Below, one piece after another: positions 1-11,703 of a DNA stretch of 64,000 nt. The translations under genes were made by a program, and so were the position numbers. The DNA comes from Osedax fenrisi. Taxonomy: Eukaryota; Annelida; Polychaeta; Sabellida; Siboglinidae. The notes beneath the pieces are model-generated. The model was not told the DNA's origin. It searched no databases and saw nothing but the letters and a program-made list of their open reading frames with translations. Numbering within the stretch: the stretch's first letter is position 1; each line of letters opens with the position of its first letter. Location: assembly GCA_964019155.1 (NCBI GenBank), contig OZ025244.1, forward strand, positions 47,574,469 through 47,638,468. Reading direction: 5' to 3'.

Positions 1-10
1 GTGTTTACTG

Positions 11-25
11 AGGTCAAGTAGGTCA
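11..25 (+). promoter_or_regulatory. AGGTCA direct repeat, 3-bp spacing (nuclear receptor-like)
   Basis: AGGTCA at 11-16 and again at 20-25, separated by AGT, form a perfect DR3. This is the arrangement bound by some nuclear receptor heterodimers in animals. No gene is visible beside it, so a regulatory role is only possible. Confidence 0.25.
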
Positions 26-929
26 CTTACACAGATAGTAGAATATCTGCTTACTGATGGTAATCACACGGGGAGGTGGAACATCAATAGGTATCGCATA
101 TGTGAATAAAGATGAAAGGCAATTAGTTTATGCAATAATAATAAGATAGGTTTAGAAATTAACGACATTTAGCAGAGCTCAGCTATTCAGTAGTACACGT
201 TTAAATGTGACTAATAATGACCACTTATTGCCTTTATATATATAGTACAACTGGCTGGTAATATTGCTGCTATAACAGCCTGAATAGACTGAAGTGTATA
301 CAATAAGGACATTTGTAGGACACGTCATATTCACTTAGTGTATTACATGTTAACTTACAGTTAGGTATCTATGTTGTTGTGTACAGGTGTGTGTGGGTGT
401 GTGTGGGTGTGTGCAATGTGTGCAATGTGTAATGTGTATTATATATTACACTTATGTAAGGCTATAGAATAATTGAATATATATATATATATATATTGAT
501 ATCACGTAAGTAGATGGATTATACTGAATGTAAAGAACTTGAACATTAGCTATAATACTATTGTTACTCGAAGTGACATCTCCTAGCACAAAGGGGCGTA
601 GCCGGGGGGCGTATACTATAGGTGTCACGTGATACGTGTCTCGTGATGTGGAATCTCGACAACGCGTACCGTTCCTATAACTGGTAATTAAGATAAGAAG
701 CATCGGGTTATAGAGAGTGGTCTATTATAACGAGTACACCCATATATGGTATCTATACCATCAGTGAAGTGGTGCACTATTCTGACAGGATCACTATAGT
801 ATAGGAATGGCTATACCCTATACTATAGACATGGTGTATAAAATGATGTATAGTATACATAATATATTATGTATACACATTGTGCACTGCACATTATTAA
901 TGTGTACGTTGCATATGCACTTTATTTCG

Positions 930-973
<44 letters not shown>

Positions 974-1111
974 CATATTATACGTGTGTGCATATATTGA
1001 TATAGGATAATCTATATTTGCATCCCATCCAATCCCATATATGGCATGTGTATTCACCTGAAAGATCGCTATTAGGATAACAAGTGACAGTGGTCAGCTG
1101 GTCGGCCAGCG

Positions 1112-1143
1112 AGGTCATCGTCGCTAGGTCAGGGTCAAGGTCA
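1112..1143 (+). promoter_or_regulatory. cluster of four AGGTCA/GGGTCA half-sites
   Basis: AGGTCA at 1112-1117, then three abutting half-sites AGGTCA, GGGTCA and AGGTCA at 1126-1143 (direct repeats with zero spacing). The segment is less AT-rich than its surroundings. Binding by nuclear receptors is inferred from the motif only. Confidence 0.3.
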
Positions 1144-1241
1144 CCCGTATACAGCGATACGAGGTGAACCCGAGATAAACAGCTGACTCGACACACACAC
1201 ACTTAATTATTTATTATCACTAACGAATGTTCATATACTAA

Positions 1242-1483
<242 letters not shown>

Positions 1484-2139
1484 ATACTGCTGCTGCCACC
1501 TATACAATTAATAATAAATCTGCATAACTAACTAGATTCGATTAAGTCTAATCGATTGCTTTTCGATATATCACGTAGGTCGTGTCCTTAGTAGGACATT
1601 AAACCTGCGACGCTACCCCATTAATACTGTTTACTAGTGTACAATGTAAAATGATCAGTGTACACCGAAAGTGTGTGATAATGAATGTGTGCGTGTGTGT
1701 GTGCGTATTTCGTACACGACACACAAACAAGTGTAAATCCATAATAGTTATACGAATTATGAAAACGAATAAATTATAGATTAATTAACTATAAATTTAT
1801 AAAAAGGGCAAGACAATAGAAATCGTCGTAGGTAAATAACGGTTTATGACGTGAAATAAAAACTGCCTGCATACGCGAATATAGCGAATACAACATACAC
1901 GGACATACAGTGAATTGAAGTAAACATTCGCTCACCTGCGTGGTGTATATAATTAACGATTTGATACAAGCACGTCACGATCCTATACAAGCAGATAACA
2001 TCGGCACGTGTGGTAGCCTAAAGGTAACTAACACATACAGCCTAAGATAGGTCTTTAGATTATAGGATTATCTTAGACAGCGCAGCGTGTGTATGGCTAT
2101 TGTTTACTTGAGATAAGCCTAGTTCTCAAGTGTGTAATG
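1484..2139. other. no gene seen
   Basis: AT-rich unique sequence with a short TG tract near 1685-1710 and CpG-containing words. I see no exon, RNA gene or element end. Confidence 0.5.
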
Positions 2140-2700
2140 GTGGCTGTTGTTGTGATGATGGTGATGATGACGTAATACTGGTTGCGTAATGCACGGACGG
2201 GTCGCACGAGAACGAGGCTACGAGCCTTACTTACCTCAGGCCTTAATTACCGTAGGCCTGACCACATTACCGTAGGCCTGACCACATTACCCGACGGCGG
2301 TGTCGGCCACTAATCAACGAAGAACGCGCGAGAGAGGAGGAGATGGGCGAGAGAGAGAGGAGGAGATGAGATGGACGAGAGACTGGAGGAGGAGGATGAG
2401 GAGGAGGCTGACTGTATACGTGCTGTACTCGCGTTAATAATAGAGTGACGCAACACGGTTACGTCAGCCTATAGGTGTCAGTCTAGTAGTAAAACAATAT
2501 CCGCCGCGTGCTCAATGAGCGAGAGAGCTTGCGAGACGGATATACCATGCAGGTGTTGGCCGATAGTACGGAGTATAGTCGCTAGTCAAATGTTAGCCGA
2601 TAGTGTGGTGCGCATGCGTATATATATATCTGCGCATGCGCTATAGACAGTACATGGTGCAGAGCGACGAGTACCACAAACACTAAGCTGAACTGCATTC
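2140..2700. promoter_or_regulatory. CpG-richer island with TGACGTAA, GA-rich tract and NRF-1-like palindromes
   Basis: This is one of the least AT-rich stretches of the left third. It contains a CRE-like TGACGTAA at about 2167, a 25-bp tandem duplication near 2250-2300, a purine-rich GA/GGA tract at about 2330-2410, and two NRF-1-like palindromes at 2610-2618 and 2631-2641 around a TATATATATA core. Such words are common in animal housekeeping promoters, but I found no first exon beside them on either strand. A promoter role is inferred. Confidence 0.3.
2610..2641. promoter_or_regulatory. paired GCGCATGCG palindromes around a TA core
   Basis: GCGCATGCG (2610-2618) and TGCGCATGCGC (2631-2641) flank an AT run. 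The second fits the NRF-1 core consensus. The pair is itself an inverted repeat and could equally be a simple palindromic repeat. GCGCATGCG recurs at 14755-14763. Confidence 0.3.
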
Positions 2701-3670
2701 ATTAAAAGTTCTAATTAATAATAGTCTACATTCCAATTTTAGGAATTTCAATTGATCGTTCAAGATTTGAATTGTTAACATTTTATGTATAGCTTTTATG
2801 AAAGTATACTTTAGGTTAGATATATTTCTTATTGTATTATTAATAATTATATTTAATAATATTTCAATTTCGTAGAATTTATACTCAATCGTAAAATAAA
2901 ATATATATGTATATAACGTAAAATTATTGTAGAAAATTCAAGAATTATTATATAAGTATACTAGTTACTAAATTAGTATATATATTATGTATTGTATATA
3001 TATAGTAATATACTACTATAATATTATACTACTAGAGTTGGCAGGTGGGTTGGAGAGTAACTCTGCACTCACCGATAACACAATCTAATCTCGGATGAAA
3101 CACTCGAAGAGAACAAAGGTAACCGAGAGAATCACGACAATGGCCGCAGCGTGTTCGCACCGTACTTCACTTATAAGTGACAACGCAATCATATTAATAT
3201 GCATATATGCATCCTTATAAGGCAACGTATACATGCCTATATATAGACTTTGATACATATTTCATATTGCATATACAAAATGTATATACTTTACATATAT
3301 CTTTATATAATTATACTTTATAATTGTTATATCAGAAAGTGTAGTATATTCAACCTATATCGTAATGCGCTTATTGAAAAAAAAACGAGCATTAAATATG
3401 ATACCTGTATAGTTATATAAAACATTTTGAAGCAAACATTGGAAAAATATGTGGTTATATACACATTATCTTTGGTCAGGACACTATAGCCTCTCACTGT
3501 ATTCATGGCAGTGATGCTATTGTGATATTGCGTGCACGCAGTGAACACTTTACACTCGGGCTAAACGTTATGCTTGTATACATTATGTATCGGCGAGTAT
3601 AATATATTACATCTCCCTGATTATATATATATATATTTTTTATATTATAATTAAGCTGTTATAATACTAT

Positions 3671-3710
<40 letters not shown>
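2701..3710. other. AT-rich, no gene seen
   Basis: Low-complexity AT-rich DNA ending in a (TA)n tract near 3676-3710. The one open frame here (about 73 codons, minus strand) shows no recognisable motif, and I treat it as chance. Confidence 0.5.
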
Positions 3711-3715
<5 letters not shown>

Positions 3716-3993
3716 ATTGTTATTGTTATTTTGGTGGAGTCATTTCCTCCAATCCATGAACTTAGATTAAGTTTTCACTTATAACCACATGGCTCTAATG
3801 TCCCTTCGAATCCGCTCTCATGTTAAGTCCTCTATCAATGATTTTAACGAGAGCCGTCATTTATTTATACACATTTATATAAGATAACTTATAAATATTA
3901 TTTTAAGACATATTATAATGGTCCGGACGAACCCGTGTCATATAGGACTATAGTATATATACTGTTCGTTTGTCTGACGCTTTAGCTAACTGC
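3711..3993 (-). mobile_element. tRNA-derived SINE, copy 1 (minus orientation)
   Basis: On the minus strand the copy starts with a tRNA-like head. A B-box-like GGGTTCG lies within complement(3921-3940). A body follows, and the copy ends in AATAACAATAACAA-type repeats. It aligns by eye over its whole length with 23760-24032, including shared words such as TTCACTTATAACCA and CTCTAATGTCCCTTCGAA. SINEs of this kind are transcribed by RNA polymerase III from the internal tRNA promoter and moved by LINE enzymes. Confidence 0.75.
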
Positions 3994-4036
3994 AGTTAGT
4001 TCATGAGCAACACAGGCAGTACTTATATACGTTTTT

Positions 4037-4041
4037 ATCAC

Positions 4042-4104
<63 letters not shown>

Positions 4105-4210
4105 TTAAACAATTATTACTAAATATAATTACAATATATAAACTGTTTACAGAATATAATATGTGTATCTAAGAAATAAATAGATTATAATAGGAATACT
4201 ATTATTATTA

Positions 4211-4275
<65 letters not shown>

Positions 4276-4628
4276 TATATAGTGATACAAACTTGCCTAC
4301 ATATATCTCGTACTATTAAGTAAATGTCGGGTATTGCGAGAGTGTGATTGTCACACTACACGTGCCGCACTTTGTATGGAGATATCCGCACACACACACA
4401 TACACGCGCGCGCACACGTTTGTGTGGTATAGCCGCACACTACCTAACTGCAGTGAGCGCGCGTAATACACAATAGCAGCACCAGTATCACCACCTAGCG
4501 ACGCCGCCATCATTATTATTATAGTTATTACGTAATCGTAGATGTGTTACGTAACGTATGAACCACTACCGGCAGCGGCATCAGTGTCAGGGAGGACATA
4601 GTATCGCCGTCCTTGTGGCCCCATCGCG

Positions 4629-4659
<31 letters not shown>

Positions 4660-4784
4660 TATATGCTTACTATAATATAACATGGTGTACATAGTACAAG
4701 CTTATTAACGGTGTTTATATCCAATGGGATTTACTATATATAGTAAACCACCATATATGGTATAGTATACTATTGTAAGCGAAT

Positions 4785-4846
<62 letters not shown>
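4037..4846. repeat. several (TA)n tracts around a CpG-richer core
   Basis: (TA)n tracts lie at about 4040-4100, 4217-4280, 4628-4657 and 4785-4846, with a short (ATT)n before the second. Between them, 4310-4625 is less AT-rich and has CA/CG repeats. A minus-strand frame of 65 codons (4316-4513) begins at an ATGATGGCGGC context typical of animal start regions, but nothing downstream supports a gene. Confidence 0.6.
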
Positions 4847-4851
<5 letters not shown>

Positions 4852-4964
4852 AGAACTACACTGTAATAATTAAATGGTTTTCTGCCGTAAAATAAATGGT
4901 ATTTAAGGTGTGCTTATAATAGAACCCTTTTGATGGTTTTCTGCAGTGGCATTGTTAGAATACC

Positions 4965-5370
4965 ATATTAAGGGTTTTCTATTATCGGATTTAAGAATAC
5001 CATTTAGATGGTTTTCCACAGTAGAAATTAAGAATACCATTTAGATGGTTTTCCACAGTAGAAATTAAGAATACCATTTATATGGTTTTCTGCAGTATAA
5101 ATTAAGAATACCATTTTTATGGTTTTCTGCAGTAGAAATTTAGAATACCATTTATATGGTTTTCTGCAGTAGAAATTAAGAATACCATTTATATGGTTTT
5201 CTGCAGTAGAAATTTAGAATACCATGTTGAGGGTTTTCCACAGTAGAAATTAAGAATACCATTTAGAGGGTTTTCCACAGTAGAAATAAGAATACCATTT
5301 ATATGGTTTTCTGCAGTAGAAATTAAGAATACCATCTAGTGAATTTTACACAGTAAAAATTAAGAATATC
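4965..5370. repeat. 37-bp minisatellite, block 1
   Basis: About eleven diverged copies of a 37-bp unit. Each contains AGAATACCATTTA, then ATGGTTTTC, then TGCAGTAGAAAT or CCACAGTAGAAAT. Within each unit ACCATTTATATGGT is nearly self-complementary, so every copy can form a small hairpin. Confidence 0.9.
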
Positions 5371-5929
5371 CTAATATTCAACTTACATCAATAACTTAAG
5401 TTGTTGATATAAGTTGAACATAATTTTATATGTAAAATAAATATTAGTATATTAGCGTAGTATTGTAGCAAAATATTAACTTATATATTATATAATTTCA
5501 TTTAAGTTAGATTTAAAACTTAAATTCAATAATAAAATCATTTTAATATTGAATAAAATATTTAATCAATATGCAATTGCGATATATTCAATATTGGGCA
5601 ATTAGTTCTACATGATTTCCATTTATATTATCAATATAATTATGATTACAATTGTAGTTCATGAGTCACCTGAATTATATTATGATAATGTAGCAAAATA
5701 CATAGGATTACATACACTATTTTAGTTTTTTAAATAATATTTTATTTATTAAAAACAGTATATTTACTTAAATATTAATTTAAAATAATAATTATTAATT
5801 GATTTGCATACATAAAAAATAAATCAATATTTCAAAATAATTAAAAGGTATAATATTTTATTTTTTCTATAATAAAAGAATTATATAAACTTAATAATAA
5901 TACTTAAGTCGTGTAAAATGCCATATGAT

Positions 5930-6240
5930 TTGAAGATGGTTTTCCATAGTAGAATTAAGAATACCTTTTAGAGGGTTTTCCACAGTAGATATGAAGAATA
6001 CCATATGGTTTTAAGAGGTTTTTCCACAATAGAAATTAAGAATACCATTTAGAGGGTTTTCCACAGTAGAAATTAAGAATACCATTTATATGGTTTTCTG
6101 CAGTAGAAATTAAGAATACCATTTATATGGTTTTCTGCAGTAGAAATTTAGAATACCATTTAGAGGGTTTTATACAGTCGGTTTCACAGAATACCATTTA
6201 GAGGGTTTTAAATAAATATTTATTTTAAATACCATTTCGA
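5930..6240. repeat. 37-bp minisatellite, block 2
   Basis: About eight copies of the same 37-bp unit as at 4965-5370, in the same orientation. The last copies are more diverged and include TTTATACAG and TTTTAAATAA variants. It abuts the right terminal repeat of the element. Confidence 0.88.
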
Positions 6241-6305
6241 TGGTTTTCTGCAGTAAATATCGGTCTAGAAAACCATCATTTTTAACAGTGTAGTGTGGTA
6301 ATATC

Positions 6306-6351
6306 TTCAGTAATAATACCCCGCTAATATTAGCGGGGTATTATTACTGAA
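6306..6351. repeat. perfect 46-bp palindrome
   Basis: The two 23-bp arms are exactly self-complementary with no loop, centred between 6328 and 6329. The core is CCCCGCTAATATTAGCGGGG. It lies just outside the right end of the minisatellite element. It could extrude as a cruciform. Confidence 0.95.
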
Positions 6352-7214
6352 TATCATCTAAATGAACTTGCTATCTATGCGAATATTGTAGTATATATGG
6401 TATATAGTATACTATAGTAACAGTATATTAAGTAACAATTGTTACTATAGTAACGGCATATATATATATTTATGTATGTGATATTATTTGTATATAACTA
6501 TCGAGTACTACTTGCCATGTATAAACCAACCGTGCATCAATAAGGTTGAAGAGTAAATAAAATAAATATCGTTGTGTATATTTATATATATATATATATA
6601 GAAATATAAATGTGTGTGTATAAGAAATGAGAAAAAAAGCATAGAAGATAAATTGACATATAAATAACAGTTGTGTTTGTGATTAATAGTGAAATAATGA
6701 AATATTATTAAATTCTAGCCTTCGCAACTATTTTATATAATAAATAAATCTGGCGCATGAAAACCTCGCCTCGCACGAGCAATGCGAATATATACCTTAG
6801 CATTGACTATATAACATCTATCTCTATAGAGATGATCTCGTATGTTACTACCGCCAGATATACTGTATAGTATACTGTATACCGTACTACCATATATGGT
6901 AGTATACTATATATATATATATATATACGATTATAAGATATGTTAATAGTATTAATGATCTTAATGAATAGTTAAATTAAATATTATATAGAGTACATTG
7001 TATTACAGCTTATTTAAGAGTAATAAAGTATTAATAAGATGTTATGAGATTTATAAAGTATTTCTCCCTGCAATGTATAACTAACACGCGAATACATATT
7101 CAATGTATACAAGTATAAATTATAGTATACATGTATGTAATAATGTAATAATATATGTACATAAATATATATGTTCTATGTGTATCCTGTATATGCGTGC
7201 GGTACGCCGTGCAC

Positions 7215-7265
<51 letters not shown>

Positions 7266-7299
7266 CTACTAATCGGGGTTTAGGTTTGTCTCGGATTTG
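6352..7299. other. AT-rich, no gene seen; (TG)n at 7217-7263
   Basis: TATA-type short palindromes occur near 6390-6440 and 6860-6925, followed by a (TG)n run of about 23 units at 7217-7263. The frames at 7103-7317 on both strands are translations of that run. Confidence 0.6.
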
Positions 7300-7513
7300 A
7301 TTTGGGATTATATCCATCTATAGATACGATATCTATAAATAGATCACACATCTATAAATAGCCCCTAATTCTTGATTTAGTCCGAATTATCATCCTGTAC
7401 CAGTGATCCTTTGACGTTCGTGTAGTTATCACTGGTACAGGAAGATAAGTCTGCGGACTAAATCAAGAATTAGGGCTATTTATAGGTTTCGTCTAGATGG
7501 AGATAATCCAAAA
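7300..7513. mobile_element. foldback (MITE-like) element
   Basis: The outer inverted repeats are TTTGGGATTATATCCATCTA (7301-7320) and TAGATGGAGATAATCCAAA (7494-7512). The inner arms 7350-7385 and 7454-7485 match almost base for base, and ATCATCCTGTACCAGTGAT (7390-7408) pairs with 7428-7446. The loop is about 19 nt. There is no coding capacity. Confidence 0.75.
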
Positions 7514-8650
7514 CTAAATTAAAATCAAAAGATGGATGTCGTCGATATGAACTGTAGTGTATTTAGTGTATGTGATAACTATAGATGGGAGCGGTATACC
7601 CTATACAGTATACTGTATAGGGTATATCTATAGATGTATATATACATATATACGCACTTACAAGTGTATACATCAGTATATCCTTAAATATATACATATA
7701 CCCCTGCATGATAATAAATTATACATATTCAAGTAGCTAATATTGATATCATATATGTATTTGTATAGGGAGCATTAGCTGGAAAAAAAAGTTATCCTAA
7801 TGTGGACTGTGTGAGTGTGCGGGTGTGTGTGGGTGTGTGCGATAGTTAATGGCGTTGTCCCGAGCTGTGACCACCACTGTCGCCGGTGATACACTACATT
7901 ACACATATGTCACTGACCACCACTGACCATATGGTGTGAGTGGTTCTAATGCTCGTGTTAATGCGTGTAATGGCAGTAGGCAATGCATACTAGCGATGTA
8001 AATGCCGAGCCGAGCCGAGACTTTCATTTTCGGAAGAAAAAAACGATCCGAGCCGAACAAAGACTCTAGTCAAACGAGCCCGAGTCGAGACTCTAACAAA
8101 ATAATTCCGAGCAGAGTTCAGACTTTAGATAGCTGAGACTGAGACTGTATCGATTCTTCAGCATCATTTACAAATGTATACACGTGACCCGATGATTCAC
8201 ATATTACGGGAACACCAATCGCGAGTTAACAACTTAGGGGCGTGTCAACATTGAAATGTATACGGGAAGGGCTGACGGCATTATAGTTTACCCTGCAGGG
8301 AGCTGGTTTACCTTACCTTAATTGAACATATTAACCTATGAATCATCAGCAACTTGTCAACAGTACTAAATATAAATGCTATTAACTATCACTACACTAA
8401 TACCGAACATATGTCAGATTAACAACACTATACTGGTGGTGGTGGTGCATAACTTGTATAAGAGGGGGGCGCCACTGTATCTCGAGGTAAATGCGGAACT
8501 ACTATAGTAGTATCCTGGAGACACCTACTATAGTAGTACCCTACTATAGTAGAACCCATAATATACTATGGTATCATGGAAGCTTGGATACATCTGTAGT
8601 GAAACCTCATTCGTAACGGAACGGCACGTAGTCGTATGTAACGCGAGCTA
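7514..8650. other. no gene seen; short palindromes
   Basis: The stretch includes a TG-rich run near 7820-7840, a GAGCCGAGCC-type purine-rich stretch at about 8000-8160, and three CTACTATAGTAG palindromes at 8500-8511, 8525-8536 and 8541-8552. It is moderately CpG-containing. I could not support any exon. Confidence 0.45.
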
Positions 8651-8651
8651 G

Positions 8652-8688
8652 GTAACCATGGTAACGCGAGCTAGGTAACCATGGTAAC
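8652..8688. promoter_or_regulatory. two identical RFX X-box-like sites 23 bp apart
   Basis: GTAACCATGGTAAC occurs at 8652-8665 and 8675-8688, within a tandemly duplicated 23-bp unit. It fits the animal RFX X-box (GTNRCC, short spacer, RGYAAC) exactly and is palindromic. RFX factors drive ciliary and other genes from such sites near promoters. No first exon is recognisable nearby, so function is inferred from the motif. Confidence 0.4.
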
Positions 8689-8790
8689 ACTCTATAGCAA
8701 GAAACTATCGTTACCACGATGGATGTAACGCGATGTAACGCGTGTACCGTACACTACAATGCATACAATCTATACATTTTGTACAATTAC

Positions 8791-9244
8791 CAAAGATTTT
8801 CCGAAGGAAAGATATAACACTTACGCGAAATCGTGTAATTCGAATTTATATACAAAATACCCTGGTGCCACCTATAGCGGGTTACTTTTAGGAACTATGC
8901 GTTGTTTATAATGTAAATTCGTATTTAACTATACACTTTTAAAATGTTAAATAATATGCTTTAAATTAATATTTATATGATGAAAACTAAGTGTTCATTA
9001 CTAATATATAACAAACAAATATGATATGTATGTTTTAAATGCTATAAGTATATATTTAGTGAGTAAAAGCTAATTTATATTGCATGTAATTTAATAGAGC
9101 AATGAAAACATTGTTGTATGCAAACAGAGCCGAACCTAAATCTATTTCAGTGAATTCGATACTACTGCTAGCAGCGGTTGGGGCTATTACTAAATTACGT
9201 TGCATACATAGGGAGTGTTATATCTTTGCTTCGCAAAATCTTTG
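8791..9244. mobile_element. MITE family 1, copy 1 (454 bp, 7-bp target duplication)
   Basis: Inverted ends CAAAGATTTTCCGAAG (8791-8806) and CTTCGCAAAATCTTTG (9229-9244) extend into a shared GATATAACACT word. The direct repeat CAATTAC flanks both sides (8784-8790 and 9245-9251). The interior matches 58600-59032 in opposite orientation and 39733-39985 in part. It has no coding frame. Confidence 0.75.
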
Positions 9245-9335
9245 CAATTACTATGTAACGTATTAGAGGCGCATAGAAATGCCCTAGATGTTAGCATGTA
9301 GTACATACTATGTAGTACGTACTATGTAGTACATA

Positions 9336-9343
9336 CTATGTAG
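9336..9343. repeat. 8-bp target duplication, left copy
   Basis: CTATGTAG, repeated exactly at 10488-10495 on the other side of the hAT-like element. Confidence 0.85.
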
Positions 9344-10487
9344 CAGGGTTGGATTAAAATCGGATTTTTTTTAAAAAATCAAAAAAATCCGATTTTTTTA
9401 ATTTAAATCGGATTTATTTGATTTATATCGATTTATTTGATTTTTTTGAAATAATAATTTTTTTTTTAAACTATTTTTTGAATGTTATAAAGGATATATA
9501 TATATATATATTGTCCTTTATATATATATATAATTAAACAAATAAAAAAAATGTATGTAGAATCATTTATTAGTTATAATATTTATACAAGAACACCAAT
9601 TTGGCAGCCTTTTCTACTCCCAGCCGATTTCTTAACTTTGTATGGATTAGACCAAATGCTATTATAATTTATCCATATAGAATCCTGTTTTCGTCCAGAC
9701 ATTTTTAAAAATATAATAGGTGTTTACTCAATGATTATGTTTTAATAAATGAACTAACTATTTTAAAAACATAATGTGTAAATATTATTTATATTTATAT
9801 ATTTATTATTATTTTTGAATGAGGAAATGTATATAATTAATTCAAATTAATAAATTTCGTTCTTTGATGTTTAATTGAATTATAATCAGTTCTAACATTA
9901 CATACAATCTCATTACTAATAAACATATAGCTTTTTCATATTCTATTGAATTAATTTTTTATAAATTTTATATTTATTTTTGAGTGAAAAATATGTATAA
10001 ATTGTTTTGAAGTGTATTGAATTGTATATAATTTATACAATATAATAATTGAATGATATTTGAAGTTGAATTGAACTGAATTTTTAATTCAATATCAAAG
10101 AAAACAATTTATACATTTTCTTCACTCAAAAATATATAAAAATGTAATTCAATATAATATGAAAAAATTATATATGATGATGACATTTTATGTAATTTTA
10201 CATAATTACTTCAAGTTATAATTTCTAAACCCTTTGAAATACATGCAATATTACTATATTAATTTATATATTATATTTAGATATTTTATTACTATTTATT
10301 AAATTTTGATTTAAATCATGATTTTTATTGAGTGATTTAAATTGTGATATAAATCATGATATAAATCATGATTTACTATTTATTAAATTTTGATTTAAAT
10401 CATGATTTTTATTGAGTGATTTAAATCGATTTAAATATTGATATAAATCATGATTTAAATCACTTGATTTAAATCGGGCCAACCCTG
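9344..10487. mobile_element. hAT-type non-autonomous element (1,144 bp)
   Basis: Ends are CAGGGTTGG and CCAACCCTG, followed inward by GATTTAAATC/AAAATCGGATTT-type AT-rich repeats. The flanking octamer CTATGTAG is identical on both sides, the 8-bp duplication typical of hAT transposases. The interior is AT-rich with many ATTTAAATCATGATTT repeats and no transposase frame, so it would depend on an enzyme encoded elsewhere. The site lies in a short TACTATGTAG tandem repeat, so part of the flank identity could pre-date insertion. Confidence 0.8.
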
Positions 10488-11254
10488 CTATGTAGTACAT
10501 ACTATGTACCCTAGATATGCGTGCGTACAAAATAGATAATATCTGCAGACCGTAGCCTATCTCCGATGTGGATACGGCTAGAGAGGTCGGAGGTGATGAG
10601 AGTGTGAGGAGGAGGAGGCTCCCCCTAGCGGGCTGTTGTTGTTAACACGTGACATATGCTCGCGTTAAGTGTATCGCGCGCGTTACCATGGATACATCTC
10701 GCCGCCCCCCTGTGTGTGTGCGGTGTACCCCCTAGTTCACACCCCACCCCGTGCGAGGGCACGCTAAATGTGTATCGCTGTTAATAGAGTATTCGGACGA
10801 AATACATAATTATAGGTATTATATACATAGTATTATGTTGATATTATGAAGTTTATATATATATATATATTATATAACTATGTTAACACTACATTGAATG
10901 AATTAATTACTTGAGTGAATACAACAGGATACTATATATATTATATATATATAAGTATGAAATGTATAAATATGTAGTATACTATGAAGTAAACATGCAT
11001 ATATCATGGATACATTAACAATAACTACGATCATTCGAGAACATATACCAGCAATAGTAATACAGTATATGCTTAGCGCGACTGATAGCGACTGTTAATG
11101 CTGGCTGTTAATAATGTTAGCGAACCGAACTACTTTCTTCCTCATTCGTATGACATCATTTAGTGCTAATACAATAATCACCGCATTCTTATGTAATCCT
11201 ATATACATAAGTAGATATATATATATATATAAGTAGATATATATATAAGTAGAT

Positions 11255-11302
<48 letters not shown>

Positions 11303-11547
11303 ATAATTGTATATAATAGGAAGTATTATATAATCAGACGTATTATGTAATTAGTATATATTATCATCTAACGCTGACTGAATTATAATAATGTTGCGAT
11401 CAATATCAATGGAGAGCAATAGCAATGAGTTATGTGTACAATGTGCTGATAATGTACACACTATGTGTACCCAGTATTGTATACATCAATGTGTACATGT
11501 TTAAGTAAATTGTGATTCTCCTATAATACATATATACGAATACACAA

Positions 11548-11584
<37 letters not shown>

Positions 11585-11610
11585 CGCGCGAGCGCGCACA
11601 CATACATACA

Positions 11611-11693
<83 letters not shown>

Positions 11694-11703
11694 AGTTGGT
11701 AAA
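10488..11703. other. no gene seen; CpG-richer patch at 10530-10790, (TA)n and (CA)n tracts
   Basis: A less AT-rich patch around 10550-10780 has GGAGG repeats and a GTTACCATGGATAC word resembling a weak X-box. After it come AT-rich DNA, (TA)n tracts at about 11260-11300, 11555-11580 and 11650-11690, and CA repeats near 11610-11645. No supported exon. Confidence 0.5.

Larger units (their letters stand above)
4855..6294. mobile_element. 1.44-kb element with ACTACACTGT terminal inverted repeats and internal 37-bp minisatellite
   Basis: The ends are perfect inverted 10-mers: ACTACACTGT at 4855-4864 and ACAGTGTAGT at 6285-6294. Both ends run into an ATGGTTTTCT word. Inside are two tandem blocks of a 37-bp unit (about 4970-5370 and 5930-6240) separated by about 550 bp of AT-rich DNA. 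No coding frame is present and no clear target duplication was found. It looks like a non-autonomous DNA transposon; the family is not assigned. Confidence 0.6.

Noticed and set aside
8700..8820. ATG-initiated frame downstream of the X-box pair
   Set aside because: It runs directly into the MITE at 8791 and stops after about 32 codons with no conserved sequence.
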